A stretch of 33,797 nt of DNA from Chloromonas sp. AAM2 (GCA_004335635.1 QAXH01001022.1:1-33797), one strand, 5' to 3'. Counted from the first letter of the stretch, positions 1-11,300 are shown. Translations and numbers: made by a program. Notes: generated by a model not told the origin, from the sequence alone.

Positions 1-1
1 C

Positions 2-286
2 CCCCGGCAAGCGCACTGCGATGAACACATGAGGGCCAAGGGCGTGGCCCGTGCTGCCTTGGCGTCCTCCATCACCATGCGGGACTACAGAGCTGCACTG
101 GAGCAGAGTGGTAGGATGACAGTGAAGATGCATTCCATACGGTCTACAAGGCATGTGCTCAAAACCATCAGCATGTCCAAGGTGGCCCTGTCTGCGTTTG
201 ACAGCAAGAGGTATGTGTTGGATGATGGGGTTCACACGCTTGCCTATGGACACTACAGGCAGGCACTAGGGGCGGCAGCACCATGA
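2..286 (+). CDS. C-terminal fragment of a type-B DNA polymerase-like protein (5' truncated by the window edge)
   Basis: The frame is open from the first base and ends at TGA 284-286; the beginning lies outside the window. The readable tail is 94 residues. It contains a KGV block (residues 13-15 of the fragment), an IRS..H segment, and near the end the run KVALSAFDSKRYVLDDG followed by TLAYGHYR. From memory, this ending (K.ALS..D.KRY...DG..TLAYGHY) is typical of the extreme C terminus of protein-primed family-B DNA polymerases carried by Polinton/Maverick-type elements and related viruses. No catalytic motif can be seen here, since those would lie upstream. It could be the end of an integrated element or a decayed relic. 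No intron is needed. Family assignment is by remembered pattern only. Confidence 0.5.
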   Translation, partial: PRQAHCDEHMRAKGVARAALASSITMRDYRAALEQSGRMTVKMHSIRSTRHVLKTISMSKVALSAFDSKRYVLDDGVHTLAYGHYRQALGAAAP

Positions 287-466
287 TCACTGTGATGACT
301 GGGGTCGTACGGAGTGTGGTGTCACTCCAATGCACTGACATACATGGCCTGCTGCCTCCTCAGAACATCGCCCTGATTCTTGCGTGCCCTGTACTCTGCA
401 TTGGAGTGATAGTACCTCCGGGCAGCCTCACGCCTCTTGGCTAAAAACTCAGGGTCCTGACTGCAA

Positions 467-490
467 CACCACCACCACCACCACCACTAC
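467..490. repeat. (ACC)n microsatellite
   Basis: About seven consecutive ACC units, followed by a looser stretch of ACAACACCACCAAC. Simple sequence; no coding role seen. Confidence 0.9.
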
Positions 491-562
491 AACACCACCA
501 ACATCTGGTTCCATTCATGTCCACACAAATTGTCCCAGAACTGGCAAACTTCTTGTTTTTTT

Positions 563-619
563 CTAACCCTAACCCTAAACCTACCCTATCCCTACCCTAT
601 GGCTAACCCCTACCCTATG
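563..619. repeat. Degenerate telomere-like tract (CCCTAA/CCCTA)
   Basis: CTAACCCTAACCCTAAACC is followed by CTACCCTATCCCTACCCTAT and further CTAACCCC/TACCC units. The motif resembles the plant and algal telomere repeat CCCTAAA, but only a few units are exact. It lies inside the element with inverted ends, so it is interstitial rather than a chromosome end. Confidence 0.7.
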
Positions 620-680
620 CTTGCAGGGTGTTGTTGTCCCTTCCCGTCTCTTCCCTGGGGTCCACTGCAGGCAATGGATT

Positions 681-830
681 ACAAGGGGGGAGTGCACACT
701 AGGAAGCACGTCCACACAAACATCAATGCTGCAAACTGACTAATGCTGCAAACATCGAATGCGCTGTTACACGCATGTACAGGGGAATCTAGTCGTGTCA
801 GCAAGGTCTTGTGAACACCCTCATTGCCCT
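681..830 (+). repeat. Dispersed repeat, copy A
   Basis: Related to 22990-23171 and 31105-31280. Shared blocks, in the same order, include AGTGCACAC(T/C)AGGAAGCA, GCTGCAAACATCGAATGC and GGGAATCTAG(T/C)CGTGT(C/T)AGCAA. This copy loses similarity after the GTGTCAGCAAGG block. No open frame is shared by the copies. Confidence 0.75.
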
Positions 831-1299
831 TTTTTAATTAATGATGCCGATCATGAAGCCAACTAAGGGTCTAATACCACTCAACATGATATATCCAGAG
901 GGACAGTAAAAAAAAAGAATTTTGCCAGTTCTGGGACAGTTTACAGACACGCCACTGGAGCCAGTGTGACGGCAGGGAAGCCGTGAAAACAGGGTTCATG
1001 CCAGGACTAAGCGACACGCGTCACGGACGCGGACTATGCGCGCGTGACAGCCGTGTTGTGTGGTTGTATGTCAGCGTGTCACAGTTGTGCGACAACAACA
1101 ACAGGGCTGGAAACGCGCAGCACACGAGCATGTTGAAGAGAGTGAGGCAACTGGAGCACTTGGTGGCAACTTACATTACCGAGTTCTGAGGCCTAGACTT
1201 TGCCTGGACGTGTACCAGTTTACACATCAACAGCACATCCCAGTCTCATGCCACACTGTTGCAAACGCCATATTCACTTTCCAGTATTGCTTATGGACA

Positions 1300-1319
1300 T
1301 TGTCCCAGAACTGGCAAAC
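1300..1319 (-). repeat. Solo copy of the 20-bp dispersed motif
   Basis: An exact copy of TTGTCCCAGAACTGGCAAAC, followed by a T-rich run ending near 1333, as in the copy at 530-549. No opposing partner is seen within the next few kilobases. Confidence 0.85.
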
Positions 1320-2127
1320 ATCTTTGTTTTTTTGTCTTGTCATGGCAAAATGGGGACCTTGCAAGGTGCCCCGGTGGTAACGCAGCTGATGCCCTGCCTT
1401 GCCCCGCCAATCTTGATTGAATAGCGCAAACACGCAAAAGGGGTGTTGGTGTCAGTCTTCTTTAGAATGGAACACGGATGTCAGCGGCTCTTGGAAGGAT
1501 GGTTGCAGGAGCCCCAGATGCGGAAGGAAGTGGAGAGACATGATCGTCCCGTACGTAACGATCACCTGCACACCACAGCACACACATGTGTGCACATGCG
1601 CATGCACTGAACGGGGCGACACATAGGGTCGACATTCAGTCATGGCCACCAAACTTCGTGACATGATACAACAGGTAACTGGTAAGCCCAAGCTGAAACT
1701 CCTCCCAAGAATGAGCGGCAACAGAATAAAAGCCTGGCCCTGTGTAGTGGTACTAATGCATGTCACAATGATGGGTCTGCACTGGTCCGTCAGCACTCAG
1801 TGCATGTCAACCTGAGTCGGGAATGAGAGGAGCACACATGCGGCTGCTTACCACAATGACGGGCGACAGGAAGCCAAACACAGGCCAGATGCCCAGGGTA
1901 ACGCTGCACACCAGCAAGCACGCACACAAACACGCGTCTGCAAACATGTGCTGCCATGTGCAAGTTTGAACAGCAGGTCTACAACAAAAGCATCTCTAGC
2001 CGGGTCTGGTGGCATTGCGACCGTGTGCCTACCTGACAAACGCACTGGCAAAGCATGCTGACCCCAGCTGCATGGCCCATGGCACTTTGTCCAGCGGCTG
2101 CTTGACGCCTTTCACAGCCTGAAGCCT

Positions 2128-2218
2128 GCACAGGCAGCACAGGCAGCACAGGCACTACCTCACAACAGCCGAGGTGCAGAGGACAATGCATAGGAGCACA
2201 TAACATAACATAACATAA
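2128..2218. repeat. Two short minisatellites
   Basis: About three 9-bp units of the CAGGCAGCA type at about 2129-2156, then four CATAA units at about 2198-2218. Both are simple tandem repeats in non-coding DNA. Confidence 0.8.
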
Positions 2219-3943
2219 GGGAGAGCGCTACAATGCCACAGCCTGCAGGGCTCACAGTTGGAAACAGAGGCCAATCAAGACAGGCTTATCTGTGCTTGCA
2301 GTTGTGTACTCGGCTGTCCCATGCCCATGCTAACTCGACCAAGCTCTGATAATGTGCCCATGTCAGGAAGGCATTGCTGGCTAGCCTGGTTCTGGTATTG
2401 TTTGTTACAGGCGCTGCAACACGGTAAGCATCAGATGCAGTTGGCCCGTGACTGCACGCTGTGCAGGACACATCAATCGCACCTGACCTGTGCCAAAGCA
2501 CCATCAAGTGAGCCCTGCATGGCCCATCAGCCAGAGCACCCATGCGCACTGAACATGTGCTCCAGTGCATCTGTTGACTCACCAGCCGCATACGTAAAAG
2601 AACAGTATGCCATTGATGGCCCAGCACGCACAGCCCACCACAACAAATGGCCTGCAAGCCAGATGGCCGCATGCCAGCAGACAAACGTATCAGCGCAGCA
2701 TGTGGCACGTATGAGAGCAATCTGCATGTGGTTTGGAAGACCGAAGATCAATCTGCTGACATGGATAGATGCATGGTGCACTGCCCTAGCGCACATGCAG
2801 CTCCATATTCATCATCCTTTCCGAAGTCTGTAACCGCATGCTGCTGCTGCGAGCGTAAGCGCATGATTACTGGGCTGCTACTGCACTGCTGCTTGTGCAA
2901 GCCAGGTCTGCGTTGGCCGACTGCATCTCACGCGCCAACAAGGATTGCAAGTAAGTCATTGATGCGGGTAAGGCCCAGTCCATTACACATGCCATCGTTT
3001 TTGTCCTGACAGCACACGAGGCCCAAAGAGGCCTGCCATCTCTGCAGACTTTTTGCTCGTGTCAGTTCTGTCTGATCGACCCGTTACTCATCTCCACAGG
3101 CTCACCAGCTGCATTGACTTGTGAACAGGACCAAGGTCACTAAATCATGCTCGCCATTGCCGTACAGGATAACAAGAAACGCCAGAAACGCCCAGAAGGC
3201 TGAAATCAGTTTCTCCATTAGCCTGTACAGGCAGGGTGGTGACGTGCGACAGCAAGTGAAGTCAGGCCTGCCTCTTGGATGAAATTGTCACACCGGCTGT
3301 GCACAATGATTGAGCCTGGGTTGAAGCACGTCTGGATAGTTTGCTGCCAGTTGTCTGGCAGTTGTATGGCAGCGGACCAGGAGAAACATACACTAATAGC
3401 AAAGAAGTGGGTGGTCTTGCCTGCTATCCACACCATATCAGTAGCAAACTTTCATGCCTCGTTAGCTGACACTGCATAACATGCTCGTGTGGGCGCGTCA
3501 TCCATGCCAGACAGGTGCATGTTGCTTCTAACTGGGGCTGCGCACCAGTCGCGAAGCGTGCGTATCACAGGCTGTTCATCAACAGTGGCAGCTGGGGCAT
3601 GTGTGGCCCTGTTGGAGGGGCGCCCATCGCTCATGTGCCTCCGGCTGGCCACTCAGGCTTTAGGTTGGCAGCCTCTGGGGCAGCCTTGTTGACGGGAGTC
3701 AATGGAAGGGGAGTCAGTGGAAGTGATTTTATTGTCCTGTACAACCACAAAAAGGGACACCTTTTTTGTTTGCGATCCGTTGATATACAGCTGCCTCTGT
3801 AGTGCTGACTCAAATCGATCTCTCTTCATGATCCCATTTGTTTTCTTGGCCATGTGACATGGGCTCCATGTGCCACCCAACAGCATTTACTGTTCTCTGC
3901 CTCGGCAACAACGCCCAAAGAGTATTCTATATTCACAGCAACC

Positions 3944-6594
3944 ATGCCGCGTCATAATCAGCGCACAGGCGCTGGCAGCAAGAACCGTGGAATGAAAGAG
4001 GCATGGGCAACGGGCAATTATCAACAAGATGACGGCGATGAGCCACTCGAGGACGACGAGCCCAGCACCACCGGGCATGCAATCAGCGTTAAACTCGCGA
4101 TGTGGGACTTGGGGCAATGCGACAAAAAAAGGTATGGAAGAACCCTGGTTCGCAGCCTCGGCATGCATGCATCCACTGCTCATGGTGAGAGAGCAACCAG
4201 CTGAGCTTTGTGATGGTGCCTGGTGGCTGCCCTCTGGCAGCTGTATCAGTTCAACAGGCCGCACTTCCATCAAGCCAGCGCGTCGCATGGTTGCATGGCA
4301 GATCACTGTGTATTACTTGCGCAGGTGCACTGGCACGCGACTAGTTCGTCAAGGGGCGGTAACTGAGCTACGCCTGGGGCAGCACTATCCAGGAGTCATC
4401 CTTAGTCCAGCAGGTGTGCTGTTCTTCAGGATGTGCACTTCTAGTGTGTTGCTGTCTGGTGATTCGTGTTGTTTTGCCTCTTACAGGATTCCACTACCCC
4501 ACCAGCCACTGAACACATCAGCGATACGCAGCCAGAACCAGTCGGCCACCATGACGTCACTGTCTTGCCGCCTCAGCTCCTAGCATGCTGCCTTGCATCA
4601 TGCGCTTGTACTCCTGGCGCCTGTTGTAAAATGATCTAATGAGCCGTGAACCAACATGTGACCCTTGCTGGGGTAAACCAGTTGAGGCTATTCTCAGGCA
4701 CAGTTCCGTTATGTTTGGGTGCACTGGTTTGAGCCTTCAATGTGTGTGTCATCTCTGCAGGCACTCGCAGTGTGTCGCGTCAGGACGAGGAGCTCCTGCG
4801 CACCAAGGGGCTGGCAGTGGTGGACTGCTCCTGGAACAGACTGGACGACGTGCCGTTCGGTAAGCGCTGGTGCGACCGCACAGTCTGTGAGGCTATGGTT
4901 GTAATCGTCCGCAGGTGGGGCAGCAGGGTGCGCCAGGGCGGGGCGGCAGGACAGGTCGAGGCTGAGCACTGCACGGTCAGTACGCGGGGAAACAGGGTGG
5001 GCGGGTGGTAGGGCGGGTGGCTGGGCCGTACAGCAGGGCCAGCCAGCAGGGCCGCAAAGTGTGCAGCTAGACGAGTGCTGTGGGCAGCTGGGCCGTGGCA
5101 AAGCCGCAGCTCTGGTGTTGAAGGCGTGGTGGGCAGCACGGCGCAGGATCAAGGGACATCGCAGAGTAGGACACTCCTCAACGGCGCATTGCCATGCAAC
5201 GCTGATGACTTCCTCTTGGCAGCCATTGCTGTGGCGAGCAGATGCTAAGACCTTTGGCGCAGGGAGCTCTTGTCGGGTCTTCTACCACTAGCAAGGGGCG
5301 ACAGGCCCCTAGAAGGTCGACAAACTGCATGGGATTGGGCTTATCAGCTAGTGTGTTTGAGCAGGCACATGTGAAGCGGCCAGCGCATCTTTCGGTATTT
5401 GGTCAGTGTACTTGATCCTACTGACTTGCCCATGTGCAACCTTCCATGCATCGTGTGCAGGCCGCATCAAGGGGGCTGCTCCCCGCCTGCTGCCCTGGCT
5501 GGTGGCTGCAAACCCAGTCAACTTTGGCAAGCCGACAAAGCTCTCCTGTGCCGAGGCCTTCGCCGCCGCTCTCTACATTTGCGGGTGTAAGGAGGAAGCC
5601 ATCAGCATCATGTCAAGGTTCAAATGGTGCGTGGGAGGGACTTGAGTACGCCAGCGTACGTGCAGCACCTGCAAAAGCATTTTTCCTTGAGATTGCAGCG
5701 ATGTCTAGAATAAGTGCATCTCCCACCATGCCTATGCAGATTCCTTCCTATGCCAGGATTGACTTAAAGAACCAGGCACAATTCACACCACGTGTTCGTG
5801 CATGACACATTGTGCAGGGGCCACTCTTTCTTGTCGACGAATGCGCAGCTCTTAGAACTATACAGCCAGTGTGCCACGGCGGTTGAGGTGATTGCTGCTC
5901 AAAACGAGTGGTTGGAAGGGGGTGGCCCAACCCGCGAGCCCTTGCTTCCCCCTATCGATTCGGGTTCAGAGGGAGGCGAGGGGGAATCAGAAGAGGAGGG
6001 GGAGGAAGGGGAGGAGGAGGGGGAGCGGGATCAGGGGCCGGAAGCAGCGGCTGCACGTCAACAACGGAGCGATGCGAGACGGAGACAACAGCGGCATGAC
6101 GCGGATGACTATCAACGGTAAGGGGTCATATCAATGTAAACGCTGGGTGGCGCTATGCACTTAGGCAAGGGTTCGGGCGGTGACTGAGCGATGGAGGCAC
6201 CCCTGCAGTTGGTAATGCGAGGCGTTAATAGTTTGATTAACCAAACTGCTGCTAGGCGGTGTGAACCTGTGTGATGCCCTTCCTGGACCAGCGTCTGACC
6301 TGCAGACAGTCTCACGCCGCCTGCGAGGTGTTGATGGTGGTTAGTGCACTTGCATCCCTGTAGGTGCTGGTGTCACTAACATTTGAAGAGGAGCTCGTGG
6401 CATTTTCATGTGGCGACCTGGAGTACAGACCATGAGATTGCCGTAAGAGTTGATGACAATGTCATGAGTTATTGTGCGTGCATCTTCGCAGGCGCATGAA
6501 TCGTGAGCTGCCACCTTCAGAGAGCGAAGACGAGGAAGAAGAGGAAGGGGAGGAGGAGGAGGAGCAAAGCACAGCGGCCGCGGTCGTGCATTAG
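3944..6594 (+). CDS. TSR3: 18S rRNA aminocarboxypropyltransferase TSR3
   Basis: TSR3 transfers the aminocarboxypropyl group from S-adenosylmethionine to the hypermodified pseudouridine of 18S rRNA, a late cytoplasmic step of 40S maturation. Exons: 3944-4131, 4325-4413, 4761-4859, 5461-5626, 5818-6117, 6492-6594; all phases agree and give 314 residues. Visible family blocks are [15 protein letters not shown] (52-66), GVILSPAG (about 85-92), [14 protein letters not shown] (about 111-124), [16 protein letters not shown] followed by [11 protein letters not shown] in exon 4, and FKWGHSFL with a helical end in exon 5. A long acidic Glu/Gly-rich tail fills the rest of exon 5 and exon 6. The family usually reads HCDP where this protein reads QCDK. 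The start is the first ATG in frame (context AACCATGCC). The upstream DNA shows no TATA box. Confidence 0.93.
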
Positions 6595-7069
6595 AATCTC
6601 ATGTTGTGGCGTAGTGTTCACGTGGTCGCGCCTGTCAGTGTGTGGCGTAAGTGACTCAACAATGAGAATTGTGCTGTCAAGGTCCCATAGTGTTGCTGTG
6701 GAAAAACTGGCTGGACTGACGAAACACATGGTTTCTGTCTGAGCTTGTTCGAGTGGATTGTGCCATGCTTGTTCTGGGTTGGAGTGACTTAGAGTGAGAC
6801 GAGTTGAGATCCTGACTTGAATGGGTAGGCCACCTTCCTGTATATCCGCGCATGAAACGTAAACACTGTGTGGGCGTGGGTCTTCTTGCCATTTTGTTTG
6901 GACTTGCGCTGCGGTGGCAGTCAAATGCAACAACACGTTCTTAGCAGGCAGATGCAAGAAGTGCTTCACGAAGCAGTGGAGAAAGGCGAACAAGGATGAG
7001 ATGCCATCCACGCGACATGGCCACACATGTGACTTGGACATGGCCACACGTTGACATTGATTGTGAAAA

Positions 7070-7125
7070 TCACAAGAGGGGAGGGACTCCAATCCGTCCA
7101 ACCTACTAGTGAAGGGGATTGCCAT
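7070..7125 (-). repeat. Dispersed repeat with conserved minus-strand peptide, copy 1
   Basis: This stretch aligns with 29976-30031: both begin TCACAAGA(G/A)GGGAGGG and later share AGTGAAGGGGA or TGTGAAGGGGA. Read on the minus strand, both give PFT...DGL..LPSCD followed by N...RVAM, although the DNA has diverged. No complete gene is seen around either copy. It may be a decayed coding repeat or transposon fragment. Confidence 0.6.
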
Positions 7126-7140
7126 CTAGATTCTAGATGG
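7122..7140. repeat. 19-bp palindrome
   Basis: CCATCTAGA, a single T, then TCTAGATGG: two perfect 9-bp arms. It adjoins the end of the repeat at 7070-7125. It may be a protein-binding site or an element end; no function can be assigned. Confidence 0.7.
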
Positions 7141-7337
7141 AATGGGTAGAACGGCTGAATGCGCAATTACTTCACAACCTCCAACCTCGCTACAGCTGGG
7201 GGAGGTATTACTAGTTGCTCTCACACCATTTGAGACTGGAGTGACACGCACTTTTGTGTTAAGGTGGCCACACCGGACATGATGACTTGCTTTGGTGTCT
7301 GTCAGCCTATTACTGTGACTGGGAGTAAAAAAAGGAT

Positions 7338-7357
7338 GTTTGCCATTTCTGGGACAA
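7338..7357 (+). repeat. Solo copy of the 20-bp dispersed motif
   Basis: GTTTGCCATTTCTGGGACAA, one mismatch from the consensus GTTTGCCAGTTCTGGGACAA. It is preceded by an A-rich run (7327-7333) and followed by TTTGG, as in the other copies. Confidence 0.85.
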
Positions 7358-8347
7358 TTTGGTGATGATGCAATGGAACTGGGGTGATGTGTGTGCATGT
7401 GGAGCTGTCCCAGATGCACCATGACTGGGGTGGTGGTAATCGGCGTTTAGCTGCCACCTAACCCATATTGCCTTGATTTTAGGCTGGTGTGGTCTCGGTT
7501 GCCCACATAGTAACCCATGCTGTAAATCATGCTCTGTTGCCACACACGCATGCTGCACTCATGGGTAATAGTCTTAAGATTGAGAGGGGGCGCAACACGG
7601 AGTTCTGTCGCCTTGGCTGTGACAGGGGTGCAGCCTGGAGCATGGATAAGGTAGCCGGAGTGCGAATTCACCATCTTACGCAGGCTGACGCCAAGGCGAT
7701 AACAAAACCGATGGAAAGCAGGTTTATTACCACTCGGAACGATAACTCCTGAGGGAATTGTCATGCCATGCCAAACGGGGGTCTTGCAGATGATGCAACT
7801 TGAACATCAATGCACAGTTGCAGAGCTGGCCAGATGTATAATGCACTGCCCTTGTGCACGTCATCTTCCCTGCACGCCAAGCATATGGTGCTCTGCTGTG
7901 CGCCGTGCCCCAACAAGAATTGCGACCATATCATGTACTTGCGCTCTGATTGCCTTAACACGGTTCAGGGGATGTGCAAGCCCAGTACAGTCAATAGCCT
8001 AACGCAATGTCCTCACAGAGCATGCATTGTCCACACTTCGTCGAGGAATGCTGGTGTTCACTTGCAGGTCGTGCATGCATTTGTCACGGTGTGCCTGCGT
8101 TGTGAACGGTGCATTTGTCGCCGGCCTTGCATCTGGCTTTTCTTTGAAGCATGCAGAACTGGCTCCATGCATTGCTCAAATCTCACCCATGCATTGGGAG
8201 CACGTGGGGCGGCTACCTTTTTGGGACAAGGCCGGATGCGTCCGACAACGATGGCACTCAATCCGAAAATCACTACCCTCGCGTAACAATTGAAATTCAC
8301 CAAGCGTCTGGAGAAGCGACTAGGCAGCCACCTAGTGGCTGGCGCTC

Positions 8348-11300
8348 ATGAGCAGCCAGCAGGGTGGGAGAGGTTCTAGCGGCGGCGGCAGGCACACAGG
8401 CAGAGGTGCACCGCACGGTGGTCGTTCATCGCATGGACCAGCGGCAGGGCCTAAGAGGTGAGGCCACGCCCGCTTTTCGAGATCTCTGTGCATTCTCCCT
8501 GGTATCGTGCAACATGAATTATTTTTGCGCCCGTGATGCAGGCCACACGAGAACGGCACCTCAATTTCTAAGAGTGAGGCAGGGGCTGCCAGCGGGGAGC
8601 AGGGTGCTGCTGTGACACAGCCGGCCAAGCCTGCTGGTAAGCGTGTCGCATGGGAGGTGCATGCACAGGGTTTCCTTCAGCCATCGTGAAGCCGGATGTA
8701 GCCATGCCTGCATTTTCATCTGAATGTGCACTGTTTTCCCCTCTAATGCAGGAGGTAGTGTAACATGGAACAAAGCACCTGGTGCGGTAAGTTTTGCAAG
8801 CGCCCTCCTCAAAAGCGGTCCAGCAGCACCGCCTCCCACCAAATCCGGAGCGCAGGACGCAGCCAAGCTAGCGTCCGATGCAACAGGTAAACAGCACCGT
8901 TTTATCGCAGCAAGTAATAGCGACGTCATTTGCCGTCGGGATGCGCACACCACATCGAATGCCTTTGCTGCAGGCATTCCCAAGACGGATAGCACACAGG
9001 CCTCCAGCGCAGCCCCTGCTGCAGCTACAGGCACGGATAGCATTCAGTTCGGGTCCTACCAACAGCCAGCTGAGAAGGAAGCCAAGCCGGCCAAGAAGGT
9101 GGGTGTAAAGCGCTTTTCCGAACGCATCAGATCGCGTACGGATCGCTGCCTCGATTCAGTCATGCTGTGCTTAAGCACGGGTATGGCATCATCACAGTCT
9201 GAGGGTAAGCGGCCTGTCACCTGTGTGGTTTTCCGCAGATGCACGAGACACCCACTGGGCCTCGCACGTACTTGAGAACCGAGTCTGCCCCTCCAGCCCC
9301 TGGCAACGTGGTTGCCAACGAACTTAGGTACATTCCAGAGAAGTCAAGGCCCCACAGCCGCATGGCTCAGGAAGGAGGAGGCAGGGGTGGTGGTGCAGGG
9401 CACAGGTCAGGTGGCAAGTCAGCTGCCCATCATCCTGTGGCACCCCCTGCTCAGCCTCCAGCACAGCCCGCTCCTGCAGGTGCAGCGCCTGCAGCACCAG
9501 CTACCGCAGTGGAATCTCAGGACGCCACAGCACCAGTAAACAATGCACAGCCATCCACCATGCCCATGGCTGCACCTGCACCACCACCCACGCCAATGAC
9601 ACTGCCCCAGGCCGTGCCAGCTACCCATCAGCCTGTGTCATCTATGCCCCAGGCACCGCCGCGCACCATATCGTCAGTGCCAGTGCCAACTGCTGCTGCG
9701 CCTATTTCAATCCCCGCAACACAGCATGTGGCACCTGCAATGGTGGCAGCACGCTCAGCTGATTCAGGCAAGGGCCACCACCATGGCCACCACCATGCTG
9801 GCAATGAGCGTGGCATGCAAGGCAGCCTGCCTCAGGGAGGCCGCGTCATGCAGGCTGGTCGTCACATGCCAGGGGGCATGGAAGGCCATCATGGTGGCCC
9901 ACAGCAGGGCCAACGAGGGCAGCAGCAGCACTTCCAACGTCAGCAACAGCACCCGCCGGCAGTGCAACCACACATGCAATTCCCCCCGGGTGCAACCGGT
10001 CCATACTCCAACATGATGCCATACCCAGGCGTTCAGTTCATGCACCACCCTGCCAACATCCCAATGCATCAGGGCATGATGCAGCCCGGCCCATACTTTG
10101 GAGGTGCCAGCCCTCCAATCAATCAGCTAGTATACCAGCATGCCATGATCCCGCAGATGGCGCAGCCCCAGGGGCCTCCACCCGCACCACCGCCCATGCC
10201 GCTCCAGAACGCGATGGCCTCTCAACAGCATCAGAGTGCGCATGCAGCAGCGCATGCCATGCAGCAGCATCAACATCAGCAGCCCAATGCAGCTGCACGG
10301 ACAGCCCACCATGCACCTGCTACCCATGCCCAGCCACGCCCAGCCGCACAGGCTGCGGCACAGGCCAGCGGTGCGGGACAGGCCGCACCGCATGCGTCGC
10401 CGGCACCACCAGCCCAGCCTCCTCCCAGACGCACCATTATCATCAAGAACCCCCTGACTGGTGCACCTCTAGACTTTTCGGCCGTGAATAAGGCAGGGGA
10501 CGCGGGAGCAGCTGCTCCAGCACCAGCAGCGCCAGTGGCACCTGTGGTGGCCAAGCCTGCCGCACCCGCCGCACCCAAGCCAGCTGCACCAGTAGTACCA
10601 GCCACAACAGCACCTGCACCAGGTGAGATCAGCAACACTACGTGCCCCTGCTGCTGTACTGTTGCGCTGTATGAAGGGCATCAAGTACGGAGGGCATTAA
10701 GTTGGAGCATGGTGGCACGTAGTGGAGTGTAGGCATGTGCGTGATTTCTTGGATGTGCCTCAGTGATCAGGCATGGCTTAACCCGGTGGGCAACAACAAT
10801 ATGAGCGTTTGTGCACCGTTTGGTGGTTGTCTGGCAGTACGCCTATGGAATGCAGAGCAAGCCCGCACGAGCATGCAGCCAGATCATGGTGGTTTAAGGG
10901 CAGAGGCTGACCTGTGACACACCATTGGCGGGGCTTTCTTGTGCCTAGCACTTATATTAAGCTTCTCACACCTGTATGCTTACCACCCATGCAGCGGCAG
11001 CCAAGCCTGCAGCTGGAACTGCGGCACGTGAAATCAAGGCACCTCCACCTGAGCTTCTGGCAAAGAAGAAGTCCGTAACACCAGTGGCCAGCCCTGCACC
11101 CACAGCCACAACGGACCACAGCAAATGCTGCAGCTGCAGCACCTGCCACAGTCTCTGCAGCGCCGCCACCAGCACCTGCAGCGCCTGCAACAACGACGCA
11201 GCCAGCTGCGGCTGCTGCTGCTGCCGCTGCTACAGCCGCTGCTCAGCCAGTACCTGCGGCGTCTGAGCCAGTTGCAGGTGCTCTCGCGCCAGAGCAGAAA

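Larger units (their letters stand above)
527..943. mobile_element. Small non-autonomous element with inverted terminal motifs (MITE-like)
   Basis: The two ends carry the same 20-bp motif in opposite orientation: TTGTCCCAGAACTGGCAAAC at 530-549, and its near-complement at 920-939 (two mismatches). In each case a run of T, or A on the other side, lies just inside the motif. This is the layout expected of terminal inverted repeats on a small DNA transposon. The interior has no long open frame; it holds the telomere-like tract and copy A of a dispersed repeat (681-830). Target-site duplications were not identified with certainty. Similar ends occur singly elsewhere in the window, so a pair of independent motifs lying face to face by chance remains possible. 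Confidence 0.5.
287..3943. other. Gene-poor intergenic stretch with repeats
   Basis: No convincing gene is seen in these 3.6 kb. Open frames on both strands are short, rich in Cys, His and Trp, overlap one another, and match no family I recognise. The stretch holds an (ACC)n microsatellite, a degenerate telomere-like tract, a small element with inverted ends (527-943), one more solo copy of its end motif (1300-1319), and two minisatellites near 2130-2220. The promoter of the following TSR3 gene must lie near its right end, but no TATA box is evident. Confidence 0.6.
6595..8347. other. Intergenic region between TSR3 and eIF4G
   Basis: No gene is supported here. It must contain the TSR3 3' UTR and the eIF4G promoter and 5' UTR, but neither a TATA box nor a clear polyadenylation signal close to the TSR3 stop is seen. 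It holds a repeat shared with 29976-30031, a 19-bp palindrome and one copy of the 20-bp motif. A cysteine-containing open frame at about 7810-8286 was considered and not accepted. Confidence 0.6.

Noticed and set aside
563..619. A true chromosome end
   Set aside because: The repeats are few and degenerate, with unrelated sequence on both sides.
2258..2833. Plus-strand open frame of 191 codons
   Set aside because: The composition is unusually rich in Cys, His, Met and Trp, it overlaps equally long minus-strand frames, and it resembles no known protein. Likely chance.
6517..7125. Minus-strand open frame of 202 codons as a full gene
   Set aside because: It runs into TSR3 exon 6 on the other strand. 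Only the first 35 residues recur elsewhere, so just that part is reported as a repeat.
7810..8286. Cysteine-rich open frame just before eIF4G (158 codons)
   Set aside because: The Cys spacing looks faintly zinc-finger-like, but no regular pattern holds, another frame overlaps it, and it would occupy the eIF4G promoter and 5' UTR.
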